From contig JAUNGO010000014.1 in the NCBI GenBank assembly GCA_030524475.1, positions 1 to 43,040 on the forward strand: DNA of 43,040 nucleotides. The letters are read 5' to 3'. Below, piece after piece: positions 14,323 to 23,698 of this stretch. Below the pieces are notes generated by a model. It searched no databases and had not been told where the DNA came from. It saw only the letters and a program-made list of their open reading frames with translations. The position numbers and the translations under genes were made by a program. Each line of letters begins with the position of its first letter. Within the stretch, counting starts at the first letter, position 1. This DNA comes from Eggerthellaceae bacterium. GTDB taxonomy: Bacteria > Actinomycetota > Coriobacteriia > Coriobacteriales > Eggerthellaceae.

Positions 14323-15636
14323 ATGAGCATTTGCCAGGATCTTCTCGATGGGAACACCAAGCTTTCCCTTGTTGGTTTGGGCTACGTGGGCATGCCCCTT
14401 GCCATCGAGTTCGCCAAGTACGTCAAGGTTGTTGGCTTCGATATCAATGAATGCAAGATCGCTCAGTACAAAGCGGGTATCGACCCGACTAAGGAAGTGG
14501 GCGACGCGGCCGTGGCCAAGACGAGCGTGGAGTTCACGTGCAATTCAGCGGCGCTGGAGGATGCCCTCTTTCACATTGTGGCTGTGCCCACGCCCGTGAA
14601 CCAGGACAAGACTCCCGACTTGACGCCGGTCATTGGAGCCTCGAGGACTCTGGGTACCCATTTGAGACCTGGCTCCATCGTAGTGTACGAGTCCACCGTG
14701 TATCCTGGCGTGACCGAGGATGTGTGCGTGCCCATCCTCGAGCGCGAGAGCGGCCTGAAGTGTGGCGTGGACTTCAAGGTGGGCTACTCGCCCGAGCGCA
14801 TCAATCCTGGTGACAAGGTGCACACTCTGACGACTATTCGCAAGATCGTCTCGGGCCAAGACGCAGAGTCGCTCGAGGAGATCAAGAACGTCTATGACAT
14901 CGTGATTGCCGCAGGCACCTACCCCGTATCTACTATCAAGACCGCTGAAGCTGTGAAAGTCGTGGAGAACTCCCAGCGCGATATCAACATAGCCTTCATG
15001 AATGAGTTGGCCATGGTGTTCGACCGCATGGGCATTGACACCTCCGAGGTCGTTGCTGGCATGAACACTAAATGGAACGCTTTGGGCTTTATGCCCGGCT
15101 TGGTGGGCGGGCACTGCATCGGCGTGGATCCGTATTACTTCACCTATGAAGCCGAGAAGCTGGGCTACCACAGCCAGATCATCTTGGCCGGCCGCAAGGT
15201 CAACGACGGCATGGGCGAGTTCGTGGCTGATGCCGCTATTCGCGAGATGGTGCAGGCGGGTTTAGCCCCCGCGAAAGCTAAGGTGGGAGTTTTGGGCATC
15301 ACCTTCAAGGAAAACTGCCCCGATGTGCGCAATTCCAAGGTGAATGACATTCTGAGGCACTTCAGACAGTACTGCATCGAGCCTTTGGTGTGTGACCCCT
15401 GGGCAGACTCTGCCGATGCCAAGCTTGCTTACGGTGTGGACCTAGTGGACATGGACGAGATGAGGGACTTGGATGTTCTGGTGATCGCCGTGGCACACGA
15501 CAGGTTCGTTGCTATGGATAGCGGCGACTACAAGGCGCTGTTCGCCGACAAGTCCGACGCCGAGAAGGTGCTTGTGGACGTGAAAAGCATCCTGAACAAG
15601 GCCGATTTCGCGGGCTTCCACTACTGGAGGCTATAA
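14323..15636 (+). CDS. Nucleotide-sugar 6-dehydrogenase (WbpA/TviB type)
   Basis: 437 residues, UDP-glucose/UDP-HexNAc dehydrogenase family, oxidising C6 of a UDP-sugar to a uronic acid with 2 NAD+. The Rossmann motif is LVGLGYVGMPLAIEFAK; the catalytic Cys is Cys265 in GGHCIGVDPYYFTYEAEKLG; NINIAFMNELA-type helices match the dimer core (here DINIAFMNELAMV). GGHCIGVDPYY with a following Tyr/Phe is the form seen in UDP-N-acetylhexosamine dehydrogenases. It has a strong ribosome binding site (AGGAGG) and a base composition closer to the genes downstream than to the glycosyltransferase before it. Confidence 0.92.
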   Translation: MSICQDLLDGNTKLSLVGLGYVGMPLAIEFAKYVKVVGFDINECKIAQYKAGIDPTKEVGDAAVAKTSVEFTCNSAALEDALFHIVAVPTPVNQDKTPDLTPVIGASRTLGTHLRPGSIVVYESTVYPGVTEDVCVPILERESGLKCGVDFKVGYSPERINPGDKVHTLTTIRKIVSGQDAESLEEIKNVYDIVIAAGTYPVSTIKTAEAVKVVENSQRDINIAFMNELAMVFDRMGIDTSEVVAGMNTKWNALGFMPGLVGGHCIGVDPYYFTYEAEKLGYHSQIILAGRKVNDGMGEFVADAAIREMVQAGLAPAKAKVGVLGITFKENCPDVRNSKVNDILRHFRQYCIEPLVCDPWADSADAKLAYGVDLVDMDEMRDLDVLVIAVAHDRFVAMDSGDYKALFADKSDAEKVLVDVKSILNKADFAGFHYWRL

Positions 15637-15646
15637 CGCGAGAATC

Positions 15647-16017
15647 ATGAGGTGGCTCGGCATGACGCGCGCAGAGGTGACCGTGGTCGACGATCAACTA
15701 GGCAACTCGGCCTCGGCTAACGACCTCGTCCACGAGATCCTCAGATAGCCTCACCGAGGAATACGGCGTGTATCGCGCCGCGAATAACGAACGTGCTCTT
15801 GGCCTGGACTCGTCCAAACAGTTATGGACGGCTCTGGTCTTGATTGCCGCGTTATACTCGTGGTGGGCGAGCAGTGCAAGGCGGCGAACCCCGGTAGCGC
15901 CGACCGCTTGTATTATTCAAACTTGCGCAACCTACGTCTGGAAGATGGTGGTTGACGGGATGTACTCCTGGGAAGATGTGCTCTTCGAGTATCTGAGGCG
16001 GCTATCCGAGTTGGAAG
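15647..16017 (+). pseudogene. rmlD: Degenerate 3' half of rmlD (dTDP-4-dehydrorhamnose reductase)
   Basis: Pieces of the RmlD C-terminal half appear in order but in alternating frames. EVTVVDDQLGNSASANDLVHEILR (quoted in part; 15674-15745) is in one frame and ends at TAG 15746. LTEEYGVYRAANN (from 15750) is in a second frame. ADRLYYSNLRNLRLEDGG (15899-15952) is back in the first. GMYSWEDVLFEYLRRL (from 15957) is in the second again. These match family phrases VVDDQIGNPTSANDLAH, EYGVYHCTGNG, RPAYSSLDN and WEDALAEYL. At least three frameshifts and a stop make a working protein impossible. The N-terminal half, including the NAD site and catalytic Tyr/Lys, is missing. Confidence 0.8.
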
Positions 16018-16020
16018 GAC

Positions 16021-16455
16021 ATGTCAATACAAACGTATAAAAACATTATCGTCGCAGGCAGCTACGGCTTCGTTGGCTTCAACTTCGTGCGCTATGTAGT
16101 CGACAACTATCCCGAGGCCCATGTGATCATGCTGGACAAACTGACCTATGCGGATAACCTGAAGAACATCGCAGGACAGCACCACATACGGCAAATGGGG
16201 GGTGTCGTGCTTTCGGCTGAGAACAGACGGCAGTTCTTCACCCCTCGTGGCTTCGCGCACGACTTCCTGGTGCTGAGCGGCACGGCTGAGTTTTGCTGCA
16301 TGTGCGATGATGTATATTGTCCTGGTGATGAAGGTGGAATCGCTTGGGATGACACCAACATTGCTGTGAAGTGGCCTGCTGTCGACGTTCCTATCATTCT
16401 TAACGAGAAGTCTAGGGCTCAGCTAGCCTTCAATTTGCTGGGTGGTGCGTATTAG
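16021..16455 (+). pseudogene. rmlB-rmlC chimera: remnant dTDP-rhamnose genes fused in one frame
   Basis: A 144-residue open frame. Residues 1 to about 55 (NIIVAGSYGFVGFNFVRYVV, LDKLTYADN) are the N-terminus of RmlB, dTDP-glucose 4,6-dehydratase. From about residue 60 (LSAENRRQFFTPRGFAHDF, FCCMCDD, GDEGGIAW) it is the C-terminal half of RmlC, the 3,5-epimerase. The dehydratase loses its YxxxK catalytic site and the epimerase loses its N-terminal catalytic His, so neither activity can survive. The fusion implies a deletion between adjacent rmlB and rmlC. A ribosome binding site (GGAAGGAC) and ATG remain, so a peptide may still be made. Confidence 0.8.
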
Positions 16456-17625
16456 GTGGAACTGATATTCATCCCCTTTCAGGACGAGTATTGCTTCGAG
16501 AACGACGGGATACTCACAAGAGAATATGCGATGCTCAACCTCCTTCTGAGCGCGGGCTGCGAGTTGGGTATGGTCGTCAACAAGCCCAGGACCGTGCTGG
16601 ATGCGAAGGTCATCAAACGCGACATGCGCAATTTTCCGGACGGCAGCGTCGAGGCCGAAGTGCTCGCTGCCCTTGACGGCGTCGTCCCCGTCAATCCCAA
16701 GAGGCTGTTCAGCCTTAGGCAGGTAACCAGCAAGCGTGCATGGTGGGTGGATGCCTACTTGGACGCGCTCGATGATATGCCACGCGATTTGGGTGACCAC
16801 GTTGTCTACACGAATACCCCCTTTTCGTGGAAGCTCGTAAAGGTGCTTAAGGCCCGTGGGGTAAGGGTCGTTTTCGACTCGATGGACAACATGATGACCT
16901 ATCCTCATTTCTGGGATTGCGAGCGCGCTGCAGCCAAGGAGGGCTACGACGAGCTTCTGAGCCTTGCCGACTATTCTTGCGCCAACTCGCAGAGGACGGT
17001 CGACTGCTTCGAGGAAGTCTTTGGCAAGAAGGTCGACCTAGTGAAGAACGGCGTCTTCGCTCCGCGAAAGGTGGACGCTTGTGAAGTCGAGCAGGTTAAA
17101 GAGATCGCAGAGGCCAAGAAGGGCTATTCCAAATGCGCTGGTTTTGTTGGCAAGTTCGGGCTGCGGATTGACCATGATTTCATTGGCAAGTTGGCCAAGG
17201 CCAACCCCGGCAGTCTCTTCGTCTTCGTGGGTCCCGAGCTTGACGGGCAGTGCGACGCGTTTAACAAAGTTGTTGCCAGTAACGCCAACGTGCTGAAGCT
17301 TCCAGCGCTGCCATCAGCCTATCTCTATGCTGTGCTCGACTTATTTGACATGCTTATGATCCCATACTCTGTCGGGGAAAACGAGAATTCTGGCGACCCG
17401 CTGAAGCTGTACCAATATTTCATGACCGACAAACCCATAGCCTGCACGCCTATTCGCGAGGTTGGAGAGTACTCCGACCTCATCCTCGTTTCCAACGATG
17501 TTGACGATTGGACGAGGCTGCTTCGCTGCGGCAGCTCTGGAGCGAGGGACTATTCGAGCGTCTCTGGTTCGATTATGTGGGACGAGAGGGCGTTAGCGCT
17601 CTTGAGCTTTATCGCGGATAAGTGA
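16456..17625 (+). CDS. Putative GT-B glycosyltransferase
   Basis: 389 residues, no membrane segment. It starts at a GTG right after the stop of the rml chimera, with only a weak ribosome binding site. The fold resembles GT4-like or TuaH-like transferases: an N-terminal half with VVYTNTPFSWKLVKVLKARG and VVFDSMDNMM, and a C-terminal half with KCAGFVGKFGLRIDHDFIGKL divided over about 220-245, FVFVGPELDG, and DMLMIPYSVGENENSGDPLK, where the late Pro/Glu patch would hold the nucleotide. The sugar and linkage cannot be predicted. It overlaps the polymerase gene downstream. Confidence 0.78.
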   Translation: MELIFIPFQDEYCFENDGILTREYAMLNLLLSAGCELGMVVNKPRTVLDAKVIKRDMRNFPDGSVEAEVLAALDGVVPVNPKRLFSLRQVTSKRAWWVDAYLDALDDMPRDLGDHVVYTNTPFSWKLVKVLKARGVRVVFDSMDNMMTYPHFWDCERAAAKEGYDELLSLADYSCANSQRTVDCFEEVFGKKVDLVKNGVFAPRKVDACEVEQVKEIAEAKKGYSKCAGFVGKFGLRIDHDFIGKLAKANPGSLFVFVGPELDGQCDAFNKVVASNANVLKLPALPSAYLYAVLDLFDMLMIPYSVGENENSGDPLKLYQYFMTDKPIACTPIREVGEYSDLILVSNDVDDWTRLLRCGSSGARDYSSVSGSIMWDERALALLSFIADK

Positions 17626-18953
17626 TGACTGTGCGCGCTAACGGACTGTCTAAATCCACACAAAAGGACACGAGCTTGTGCGTATTGTGCGGCCTGGTCT
17701 TGATAGCGTTGTATTCAAACGTTTTAAAGATTTGGTTTGGGTCATGGGCGACCTTGGTTTCCGATGTAGCGCTCGTCGTCGCGCTAGCATCGCTAATCAA
17801 CTACAGATGGAACCCCAGGCATTTAAGAGGACTCGCTGCCGTCTTCATTAGCGCGTTGCTGCTTATACTGCTGTCCGTTTTTGAACTCTTAAATGAAAAC
17901 ATCACGAATCATCTTTATTCGCTGGTTGAATTCCGAAAAACTTTCTTCCAGTTGCTCATGCTCTTTGTCGCTTATGCCTTCTTTAATGCGAAGAGTGGCT
18001 CCGACGAGAAGGTCAAGTTAATCAAATTCGTCGTCTGGGCGTCAATCCCCCTGATCCTCTATGGGATCAAGCAATTCTTTGCGTTCGATTCTTTTGATTC
18101 AAGGTTGTATTCGCTCATGGATTCCGCATCGGACACAAACAGGTACGGAAGCACCATAAGGGCGATTTCATTCTTCTCGGGCCCGTTTCATTATGGGATG
18201 TTCTGTGCGCTTGTATTCGCGCTGTGCCTTTATCTAAAGCGAAAGACTTCCGACAAGAAGTTCTATCTGCTTGCCGCAATCAGCCTCGTCGGCGTTTTTT
18301 GTTCTTACACGAGGACAAATATGGTATGCGTCTTGATCGTCATGGTTGTGTTCCTTGTGCTTTCGGGCGCGGAGAGAGGCTCATTTGCAAAGTTGTCGGG
18401 CGTCCGAGTCGTCCTCTCATGTCTTGGTATCGCCGTTGCGGGACTGCTGTTTTTTGCCTCTCCTGGTTATATCGATTTAGGCAATGACCAGTTAAATTCG
18501 CTCATCAACAGCATTTTGAATGCGAGTGAGGACTCTCGTCTAAACAATAGGTTTACAACTTGGGATGAGGCGATAGCCCTCATTGAGATGCATCCCCTGT
18601 TAGGTAACGGCATCGGAGCCGCAGGGGATACCCTTTCGGCTCACAGCGTTGCCATCAACTGGGTAACCCCACACAATGCGTTTCTCAAAGTGACCGTTGA
18701 AATGGGAGTTTTTGGGGCTCTTCTTTTCGTGATTTTCCTAATCGCAACTCTCGTTCTCTGCCTGAAGAACACAAAGCGTGATTCTGCCGCTTTGCCGCTC
18801 GTCATCTCTGTGACCGTAATTGCCTTGATCAATATGATGCTTGGCAGCACCTTGGGTACTTTTCCCGTCATGACGCTCGTCTACCTTCTTATCGGGATGG
18901 CATGCAAATCTGCTGAGAGCGCCCTTCCAGTTAAGGAGGGATTAAATGGCTGA
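17625..18953 (+). CDS. Wzy-like O-antigen/polysaccharide polymerase
   Basis: About 442 residues, integral membrane, with some ten to twelve hydrophobic segments. The large periplasmic loop and the motif NRFTTWDEAIALIEMHPLLG then GNGIGAAGDT and TPHNAFLKVTVEMGVFG are those of the O-antigen ligase/Wzy_C family. It would join lipid-linked repeat units outside the membrane. ATG 17625 overlaps the previous stop by 1 nt; a GTG at 17622 is a possible alternative. This gene and the next are visibly less GC-rich than the genome backbone, as is usual for Wzy and its neighbours, and this suggests transfer. Confidence 0.87.
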   Translation: MTVRANGLSKSTQKDTSLCVLCGLVLIALYSNVLKIWFGSWATLVSDVALVVALASLINYRWNPRHLRGLAAVFISALLLILLSVFELLNENITNHLYSLVEFRKTFFQLLMLFVAYAFFNAKSGSDEKVKLIKFVVWASIPLILYGIKQFFAFDSFDSRLYSLMDSASDTNRYGSTIRAISFFSGPFHYGMFCALVFALCLYLKRKTSDKKFYLLAAISLVGVFCSYTRTNMVCVLIVMVVFLVLSGAERGSFAKLSGVRVVLSCLGIAVAGLLFFASPGYIDLGNDQLNSLINSILNASEDSRLNNRFTTWDEAIALIEMHPLLGNGIGAAGDTLSAHSVAINWVTPHNAFLKVTVEMGVFGALLFVIFLIATLVLCLKNTKRDSAALPLVISVTVIALINMMLGSTLGTFPVMTLVYLLIGMACKSAESALPVKEGLNG

Positions 18954-20046
18954 TTTAAAGCGGTCCATGTTCCTCCATGTAATGCCGAAGGAAAAGTTTA
19001 CTTATGGGTTCGTTGAATTCACCTTCGCGACCGTCCCCGATGTCGATGTCAGATTTGTTGTTTACGGAGACGACGGTGCCCAAGGATATGAGCCTTATGT
19101 GGACGAGCGTGTGGTCCCCGTTCCGTCTGCGAAGGCGGTTTTCAGGAGCGAAGAATCGCTGAAGTTGCTTCATGAATCTGATGTGGTGATTTTCAATTGG
19201 GTGAACATGAGCATGTTGCCTAGCATGTGGCGTTATCTCCCTAAGACGCATCTTCTCTTTTGGGGAGGCGATTTCTCGCCATATGTTGCCGGAAAACGGC
19301 AAGGGCTGGCATATCGACTTAAAAGGTTGCTTCTTGCGGCGAGCATCAGACGGGCGAGAGGGGTTATAGGGATTGTTCAGAGCGATTTGGAGAAAATCGC
19401 CTCTATCGGTGGGCAGGTTGGAACGCAAAGCGTATGCGAGATTGCTTACCTCCCCTCCCGCAATGCTGGGTTTGTTCCTGCGGTCAAGCACCGCTCTTTG
19501 TCCGTAAATGTGCTTCTAGGAAACAGCGCCACGCCGACCAACCGCCACCGTAGCGCAATCGACGCGCTCGCTCGTTTCGCAGCCGAGGATATACGAGTGT
19601 ATGCGCCGCTTTCATACGGGGACGACGATTATCGTGCAGAAGTAATAGAGCATGGATGCGAGGTACTTGGGGACAAGTTTATCCCTGTCACGGACTTCAT
19701 GGAAAGGGCGGAGTATATCGCCTTTCTCAACAAGATGGACATTGGCGTGTTCAACTGCGATCGGCAGCAAGGCCTCGGCAACATTCAACTCCTTTTGCAT
19801 ATGGGGGCGAAGGTCTATTTGTCGCGCGATGGTGGTATGCTCGCTGACCTCAGGGCCGATGGTGCCGTCGTGGATTGCTTCGAGGATATTGGGCATGGGT
19901 CTTTCAAGGCATTTTGTGCGCCGCTTGACGATGCGAGTATCGCAAGAAACAAAGCCCTTTTTTCCTTTGAGGGAATATACGAACGGGCAAAAGGCCACTG
20001 GGGTGCCTTTTATCGCTCCTTTGGCGTAGGCGGCGGCGCTGAATGA
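18946..20046 (+). CDS. WecF-like (GT56) 4-acetamido-fucosyltransferase family protein
   Basis: 366 residues, soluble. The phrase VNVLLGNSATPTNRHRSAID near residue 190 corresponds to the VGNSGDxSNxH signature of GT56 enzymes (WecF/TDP-Fuc4NAc:lipid II transferase), and MDIGVFNCDRQQGLGNIQLL to the acceptor-side helix. It probably adds a 4-amino-6-deoxy sugar to the lipid-linked repeat. Such donors derive from dTDP-4-keto-6-deoxyglucose, made by RmlA and RmlB, which are broken here. The start ATG lies within the polymerase gene's end (8-nt overlap). Confidence 0.8.
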   Translation: MADLKRSMFLHVMPKEKFTYGFVEFTFATVPDVDVRFVVYGDDGAQGYEPYVDERVVPVPSAKAVFRSEESLKLLHESDVVIFNWVNMSMLPSMWRYLPKTHLLFWGGDFSPYVAGKRQGLAYRLKRLLLAASIRRARGVIGIVQSDLEKIASIGGQVGTQSVCEIAYLPSRNAGFVPAVKHRSLSVNVLLGNSATPTNRHRSAIDALARFAAEDIRVYAPLSYGDDDYRAEVIEHGCEVLGDKFIPVTDFMERAEYIAFLNKMDIGVFNCDRQQGLGNIQLLLHMGAKVYLSRDGGMLADLRADGAVVDCFEDIGHGSFKAFCAPLDDASIARNKALFSFEGIYERAKGHWGAFYRSFGVGGGAE

Positions 20047-21512
20047 GCGAGAGCGCCCTTAGGTCGCAGACTATCTCGTCTTTTGTTTGGAAGTTTCTCG
20101 AGCGCGGAGGCAGCCAGGTTGTCCAGCTCGTTGTTCAGATCATATTGGCACGTATCCTTGCTCCTGAGGATTTCGGGGCGCTCGCCATCATGTTGGTCTT
20201 CGTCAATATCGGCAACGCTATCGTGCAGTCAGGTCTTAACACGGCCATAGTCCAGTCTCCTGATGCTGATGAGAATGATTGCTCGACGGTTTTCTGGATG
20301 AGCTTTGTGGTCTCCGTCGTTCTGTATTGCGTCATTTTCTTCCTTGCTCCGACTGTGGCGGCATTCTATTCCATGTCGGCGATTGTGTGGCCGCTACGCA
20401 TCCTCTGTCTGATTCTGCCTTTCGGTGCGCTCAATTCCGTGCAGGTTGCTATCGTTCAGCGACGGCTGCAGTTCCAGAAGGTGTTCGTTGCCACAATGGT
20501 CGCCGTCATCGTCTCGGCGCTCTTCGGTATCGGCCTTGCTTTTATTGGGGCCGGCATCTGGGCATTGGTGGCTCAGCAACTCGTTTATCAGATCGTGAAT
20601 AGTCTTGTGATGGCGGTTCAGGTGAGATGGCGCCCGCGTCTTGTGTTCGTTGCGGGGCGGGCTAGCAGGCTGTTCTCCTTCGGCTGGAAGCTGCTTGCGT
20701 CCGGACTTCTCGAACAGGTCTATCAATCTCTTTCGGATTTGATTATCGGGAAGCAGTTCAACGCTTCGAACCTCGGTTTGGTATCGCAGGGCAAGAAGTA
20801 CCCGCAAGCGCTCGGCAGTATGCTCGACGGGGCCATCCAGCCGGTGATGCTGTCGGCGGTGTCGCGCGTGCAATCCGACGTTGCCTACGTGAAACGCCTG
20901 GTGCGCCGCGCGCTCAAGACCTCGACGTTTCTCATCGTGCCTTCCATGACGCTGTTCGCCGTGGCGGCCGAGCCCATTGTTGGGCTGCTGCTGGGGGAGA
21001 AATGGCTTCCTTGCGTGCCGTTTCTACAGATGTACTGTTTCATCTACGCGCTGCTGCCCATACACACAACGAACCTACAGACGCTCAACGGGATGGGGCG
21101 CAGTGACCTGTTCCTGAAGCTCGAACTGGTCAAGAAGGCCTATGGCATTTGCCTTATTCTGCTCGCCGCGTTCGCGCTCAGGGACGTTTACTTGATGGTC
21201 GCCATGTACATGGTGACCGGCGTTATCTCCACCTTTGTGAACGCTTGGCCCAACAAACGGGTCATCGGCTACTCGTACGGTGAGCAGCTGCGTGATATCG
21301 CGCCCGCCTTCGCTCTCTCCGCCGTGGCCGGCGGGTTGGCGCTCTTGTGTGGCTTCCTCGTCGACAACGGCATGCTGCAAATTCTGGTTGAGGTTGCCGT
21401 GATGGCTGCCGTCTACCTAGGGCTGGCAAGGCTGCTTCATGTGGAGTCGCTTGAGTATCTGCTGGTGACGTTCAGGGAAATGTTGGGCTATCACAGGGGG
21501 AGCAAGGCATAG
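20043..21512 (+). CDS. Wzx-like oligosaccharide flippase (MOP superfamily)
   Basis: 489 residues with about 12 to 14 membrane segments. The start (SSFVWKFLERGGSQVVQLVV, ILARILAPEDFGALAIM) is typical of the WzxC/TuaB/polysaccharide transport branch of the MOP/MATE superfamily. It would flip the undecaprenyl-linked repeat unit to the outer face for the Wzy-like polymerase two genes upstream. ATG 20043 overlaps the preceding stop (ATGA), so the gene is translationally coupled. Composition rises towards normal GC in its second half. Confidence 0.9.
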   Translation: MSESALRSQTISSFVWKFLERGGSQVVQLVVQIILARILAPEDFGALAIMLVFVNIGNAIVQSGLNTAIVQSPDADENDCSTVFWMSFVVSVVLYCVIFFLAPTVAAFYSMSAIVWPLRILCLILPFGALNSVQVAIVQRRLQFQKVFVATMVAVIVSALFGIGLAFIGAGIWALVAQQLVYQIVNSLVMAVQVRWRPRLVFVAGRASRLFSFGWKLLASGLLEQVYQSLSDLIIGKQFNASNLGLVSQGKKYPQALGSMLDGAIQPVMLSAVSRVQSDVAYVKRLVRRALKTSTFLIVPSMTLFAVAAEPIVGLLLGEKWLPCVPFLQMYCFIYALLPIHTTNLQTLNGMGRSDLFLKLELVKKAYGICLILLAAFALRDVYLMVAMYMVTGVISTFVNAWPNKRVIGYSYGEQLRDIAPAFALSAVAGGLALLCGFLVDNGMLQILVEVAVMAAVYLGLARLLHVESLEYLLVTFREMLGYHRGSKA

Positions 21513-21574
21513 GGATTTCGCTTTGAACTTTTCGCACTTTGGCAACTGAAGACTTTGATAAAAGGGGAAGCAAC

Positions 21575-22711
21575 ATGTCCGACCGCATACTCGTGACTCG
21601 CTCCTCCATGCCTGCGCTGGAGGAGTACGTCGAAGAGATAGCGCCTTTATGGGAGAGCCACTGGCTCACCAATATGGGTGTGGAACACAAGAAGCTGGAG
21701 ATGGCTCTGAAGGAGAGACTCGGTGTGGGCAACCTCGCGCTGTTCACCAACGGACACAACGCGTTGGAGTGCATCTTGGAGGCGATGGCGCTTCCTATGG
21801 GCGGCGAGGTCATTACCACGCCATTCACCTTTGCCTCCACCACCCACGCCATTGCGCGCAAGGGGCTGACGCCCGTGTTTGCCGATGTGACGCCCGGTAA
21901 CCTCACGCTCGACCCAGAGTCGGTCGAGCGCATGGTAACTCCGCGTACCTGCGCCATCGTGCCCGTGCACGTATACGGCAACCTGTGCGACGTCGACGCC
22001 ATCCAGCAGATCGCCGACCGTCACGGTCTGAAGGTCATCTACGACGCAGCCCACGCGTTCGGCGTTGAGCGCCGTATGCCCGATGGCTCGTGGCGTTCCG
22101 CTGCCTCATTCGGCGACGCCTCGATGTTCAGTTTCCACGCCACCAAAGTATTCAACACAATCGAGGGCGGCTGCGTGTGTTTCAAGGACGAGACCTTGTA
22201 CCCGCTTCTCAACCAGTGGAAGAACTTCGGCATAACGGGTCCGGAGGATGTTGAGTACGTCGGCGGCAACGCCAAGATGAACGAGTTCTGCGCCGCTATG
22301 GGCGTGTGCAACCTGCGTCACCTCGACGAGGAGATTAAAAAGCGCTGCGCCGTGGCGAAGCGCTACTGGGAATGGCTCGAGGGCGTGCCAGGCGTGACGG
22401 TGTTCCGCCCAGGTGAGGATGTTAGGTGCAACTACGCCTACCTGCCAGTGCTGTTTGACCCTGAGGTGTTTGGGGCGACCCGCGACGATGTGTTCGCGGC
22501 GCTCGACGCCGTTGGTGTGGGGGCGCGCAAGTACTTCTATCCGCTGGTGAGCGACTACGCGTGCTACCGCAGCGTGTACTCTAGCGACCGCACGCCCGTG
22601 GCGAAGAAGGCGGCCTCGCAGGTTCTCACTCTTCCCGTGTACGCCGACCTTGCGCTGGTCGACGTCGATCGCATTTGCGACGCTGTGCTTTCGACAGGTA
22701 AAATAGATTAG
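21575..22711 (+). CDS. DegT/DnrJ/EryC1/StrS-family sugar aminotransferase
   Basis: 378 residues, PLP-dependent. The PLP lysine is Lys191 in FSFHATKVFNTIEGG; supporting motifs are LALFTNGHNALECIL, EVITTPFTFASTTHAI, VIYDAAHAFGVE and VEYVGGNAKMNEF. The family transfers an amino group (usually from glutamate) to a keto-sugar nucleotide. ATG 21575 is used since AAAGGGGAAG precedes it; the 36-nt upstream extension lacks one. The product could be the amino sugar moved by the WecF-like transferase. Its substrate pathway is uncertain because the rml genes nearby are remnants. Confidence 0.9.
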   Translation: MSDRILVTRSSMPALEEYVEEIAPLWESHWLTNMGVEHKKLEMALKERLGVGNLALFTNGHNALECILEAMALPMGGEVITTPFTFASTTHAIARKGLTPVFADVTPGNLTLDPESVERMVTPRTCAIVPVHVYGNLCDVDAIQQIADRHGLKVIYDAAHAFGVERRMPDGSWRSAASFGDASMFSFHATKVFNTIEGGCVCFKDETLYPLLNQWKNFGITGPEDVEYVGGNAKMNEFCAAMGVCNLRHLDEEIKKRCAVAKRYWEWLEGVPGVTVFRPGEDVRCNYAYLPVLFDPEVFGATRDDVFAALDAVGVGARKYFYPLVSDYACYRSVYSSDRTPVAKKAASQVLTLPVYADLALVDVDRICDAVLSTGKID

Positions 22712-22720
22712 GAGATTCGT

Positions 22721-23698
22721 ATGAGCAACGTGCTCGTCACATCGATCGGTTCTGTTGCAGCCGATATAACCATCAAATCACTTAAGCGCTTAGGTCATAG
22801 GGTCGTGGGCGCTGATATCTATCCGCGTGAGTGGGTGGTGGACGCGTACAACGTCGATGCCTTCTATAAAGTGCCGCTGGTGAGCGACGCCGAAACCTAC
22901 CTGTCTGCCGTTCACAGTGTTTGCGAACAAGAGTCGATTGACTATTTCATACCGCTGATCGATCCCGAGGTCGACCTACTCAATGCGAGTCGAGGGTGGT
23001 TTGAGGAACACGGGGTGACTCTGTGCATATCCACTAAGCGCTCGCTAGACATTATCCGCAACAAGAAGAGTCTGCAGGACTTCATTGAGGACGAGGTGCC
23101 CGAGATAAACGGAATACCAACGTTGATGGTTGGCGGTGCGGAGAAGCTGCCCTGGGGCTATCCTGTGGTGGTGAAGCCCTACGACGGTCGCTCGAGCCAA
23201 GGTAGGGAATACATTAGCTCTGACGAGGAGTGGGAGACCTACAAGGAGAAGCGCGCCGACTCCAAGAGCATCGTGGAGCCCTTCGTGAGCGGCCCGCTCG
23301 TCATGGTTGAGGTTGTGCGCCAGGGGTCAACAGGCAAGTGCGTTTGCATCACGCGTCAAGAGCTTTTGAGCACGCCTCACGGCTGCGCGACGACGGTGCG
23401 AGTCTACTCAGATCCCGATCTGGAGGCTGCCAGCAAGGTTCTCGCCGAAAAGCTTAACGTGAACGGCTGTGTAAACTTCGAGTTCATCAAGCACGAAGAC
23501 GGCAGGCACTTTCTAGTGGAATGCAATCCGCGTTATTCGGCGGGGCTCGAATTTTCGTGTCTAGCCGGCTACGACTGTGTGGCCAACCACCTCGACTGTT
23601 TTGGCGATCATCCGATTGACGAATTCGAGATGGGCGCTCCAACAATTGTCGCTCGCAAGTACGAGGAGTACGTAACCTCGGTGGAGAGGGGTTCGTAG
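22721..23698 (+). CDS. ATP-grasp ligase of the carbamoyl-phosphate synthase-like type
   Basis: 325 residues. An N-terminal pre-ATP-grasp Rossmann part (NVLVTSIGSVAADITIKSLK) is followed by the ATP-grasp core: YPVVVKPYDGRSSQGREYI, SIVEPFVSGPLVMVEVV and the Mg-binding strand FEFIKHEDGRHFLVECNPR. Enzymes like this make an acyl phosphate and couple it to an amine. In polysaccharide loci, beside DegT aminotransferases, they are thought to attach amino acids or other acids to amino sugars. It follows the aminotransferase by 9 nt and overlaps the permease gene by 1 nt, so the three form one unit. Confidence 0.85.
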   Translation: MSNVLVTSIGSVAADITIKSLKRLGHRVVGADIYPREWVVDAYNVDAFYKVPLVSDAETYLSAVHSVCEQESIDYFIPLIDPEVDLLNASRGWFEEHGVTLCISTKRSLDIIRNKKSLQDFIEDEVPEINGIPTLMVGGAEKLPWGYPVVVKPYDGRSSQGREYISSDEEWETYKEKRADSKSIVEPFVSGPLVMVEVVRQGSTGKCVCITRQELLSTPHGCATTVRVYSDPDLEAASKVLAEKLNVNGCVNFEFIKHEDGRHFLVECNPRYSAGLEFSCLAGYDCVANHLDCFGDHPIDEFEMGAPTIVARKYEEYVTSVERGS

